Origin: an uncultured Lachnospiraceae bacterium
Lineage (GTDB): Bacteria; Bacillota; Clostridia; Lachnospirales; Lachnospiraceae
Direction: 5' to 3'
NCBI GenBank assembly: GCA_910588655.1
Contig: CAJUPJ010000024.1
Location: 1 to 50,740, forward strand
Length of the DNA: 50,740 bases
Position numbers and translations under genes: made by a program
Shown: in pieces, positions 50,446 through 50,740 of the stretch
Layout of the letters: every line of letters starts with the position of its first letter
How positions within the stretch are numbered: position 1 is the first letter of the stretch
Notes under the pieces: model-generated
Told to the model about the DNA's origin: nothing
Databases searched by the model: none
What the model saw: the letters and a program-made list of their open reading frames with translations, nothing else

Positions 50446-50740
50446 ATGGCAAAAGAGATTAAGTTTGGAGCAGAAGCCAGGGCAGCACTTGAAGCAGGTG
50501 TTGATAAACTTGCAAATACAGTTAAGGTTACTTTAGGGCCTAAAGGAAGAAATGTTGTTCTTGATAAATCATTTGGTGCACCACTTATTACAAATGATGG
50601 TGTTACAATTGCTAAGGACATAGAGCTTGAAGATGGTTTTGAGAACATGGGCGCACAGCTTGTTAAAGAAGTTGCTACAAAGACAAATGATGTAGCAGGT
50701 GATGGTACTACAACAGCTACAGTTCTTGCACAGGCTATGG
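50446..50740 (+). CDS. groEL: Chaperonin GroEL, N-terminal part (cut by window end)
   Basis: The first 98 residues of GroEL are present. They start MAKEIKFGAEARAALEAGVDKLANTVKVTLGPKGRNVVLDKSFGAP and include the ATP-binding GDGTTTATVLAQAM motif at the window edge. GGAGG is upstream of ATG 50446. The rest lies outside the window. Confidence 0.97.
   Translation, partial: MAKEIKFGAEARAALEAGVDKLANTVKVTLGPKGRNVVLDKSFGAPLITNDGVTIAKDIELEDGFENMGAQLVKEVATKTNDVAGDGTTTATVLAQAM

Overview
The window is from a motile, low-GC Firmicute, most probably a member of the Lachnospiraceae (Lachnospira/Roseburia/Eubacterium-like). This is inferred from gene order (comM-dprA-topA-codY-fla/che), a eukaryotic-type HisA, DUF6115, DUF6062 and DUF2225 proteins, and a GlnRS ending without obvious extra domains. 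No 16S or other taxonomic marker is present, so the genus is an inference.

Layout. 1-893: a repeat-rich stretch with the tail of a broken YafQ/RelE-type toxin gene and several fold-back repeats. 894-6702: comM, dprA, topA, codY. 6869-43236: a nearly continuous motility and chemotaxis cluster in one direction: flgB flgC fliE fliF fliG fliH fliI fliJ, a MotE-like gene, fliK flgD, a TIGR02530-type gene, flgE flbD motA motB fliL fliM fliN/Y fliO fliP fliQ fliR, then a 0.9-kb repeat island, then flhB flhA flhF flhG, a PilZ/YcgR gene, cheB cheA cheW cheC cheD, a small membrane protein, the motility sigma factor, a FapA/DUF342 gene and three accessory genes. 43438-48986: hisA-like gene, a SleB-type cell-wall hydrolase, glnS, a DUF2225 gene and, on the minus strand, a DUF6062 gene. 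48987-50024: a second repeat island. 50025-50740: groES and the start of groEL behind a promoter and a CIRCE operator.

How it works together. The fla/che genes encode the rod-proximal proteins, MS-ring, C-ring, type III export gate and ATPase, hook and hook-length control, stator, flagellar placement GTPases, a c-di-GMP-binding brake candidate, the chemotaxis kinase/adaptor/adaptation set and the late-gene sigma factor. Filament genes (flagellin, cap, FliS), cheY and cheR are not here. A good SigA-type promoter (6869-6897) precedes flgB. Many genes are coupled by 1-8 bp overlaps.

The most unusual signal is not a protein. Four copies plus one half copy of a dispersed fold-back element (called R1 here) sit in the three intergenic islands. 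Each full copy is about 160-180 bp, has long self-complementary arms whose sequence differs between copies while pairing is kept, and has two conserved core boxes. One copy, with flanking imperfect palindromes, separates fliR from flhB, and the right edge of that island carries a promoter-like sequence immediately before flhB. A second shared repeat (R2, about 67 bp) occurs twice. No transposase gene is visible. Whether R1 is a MITE/REP-like mobile hairpin or a structured RNA cannot be settled from this window.
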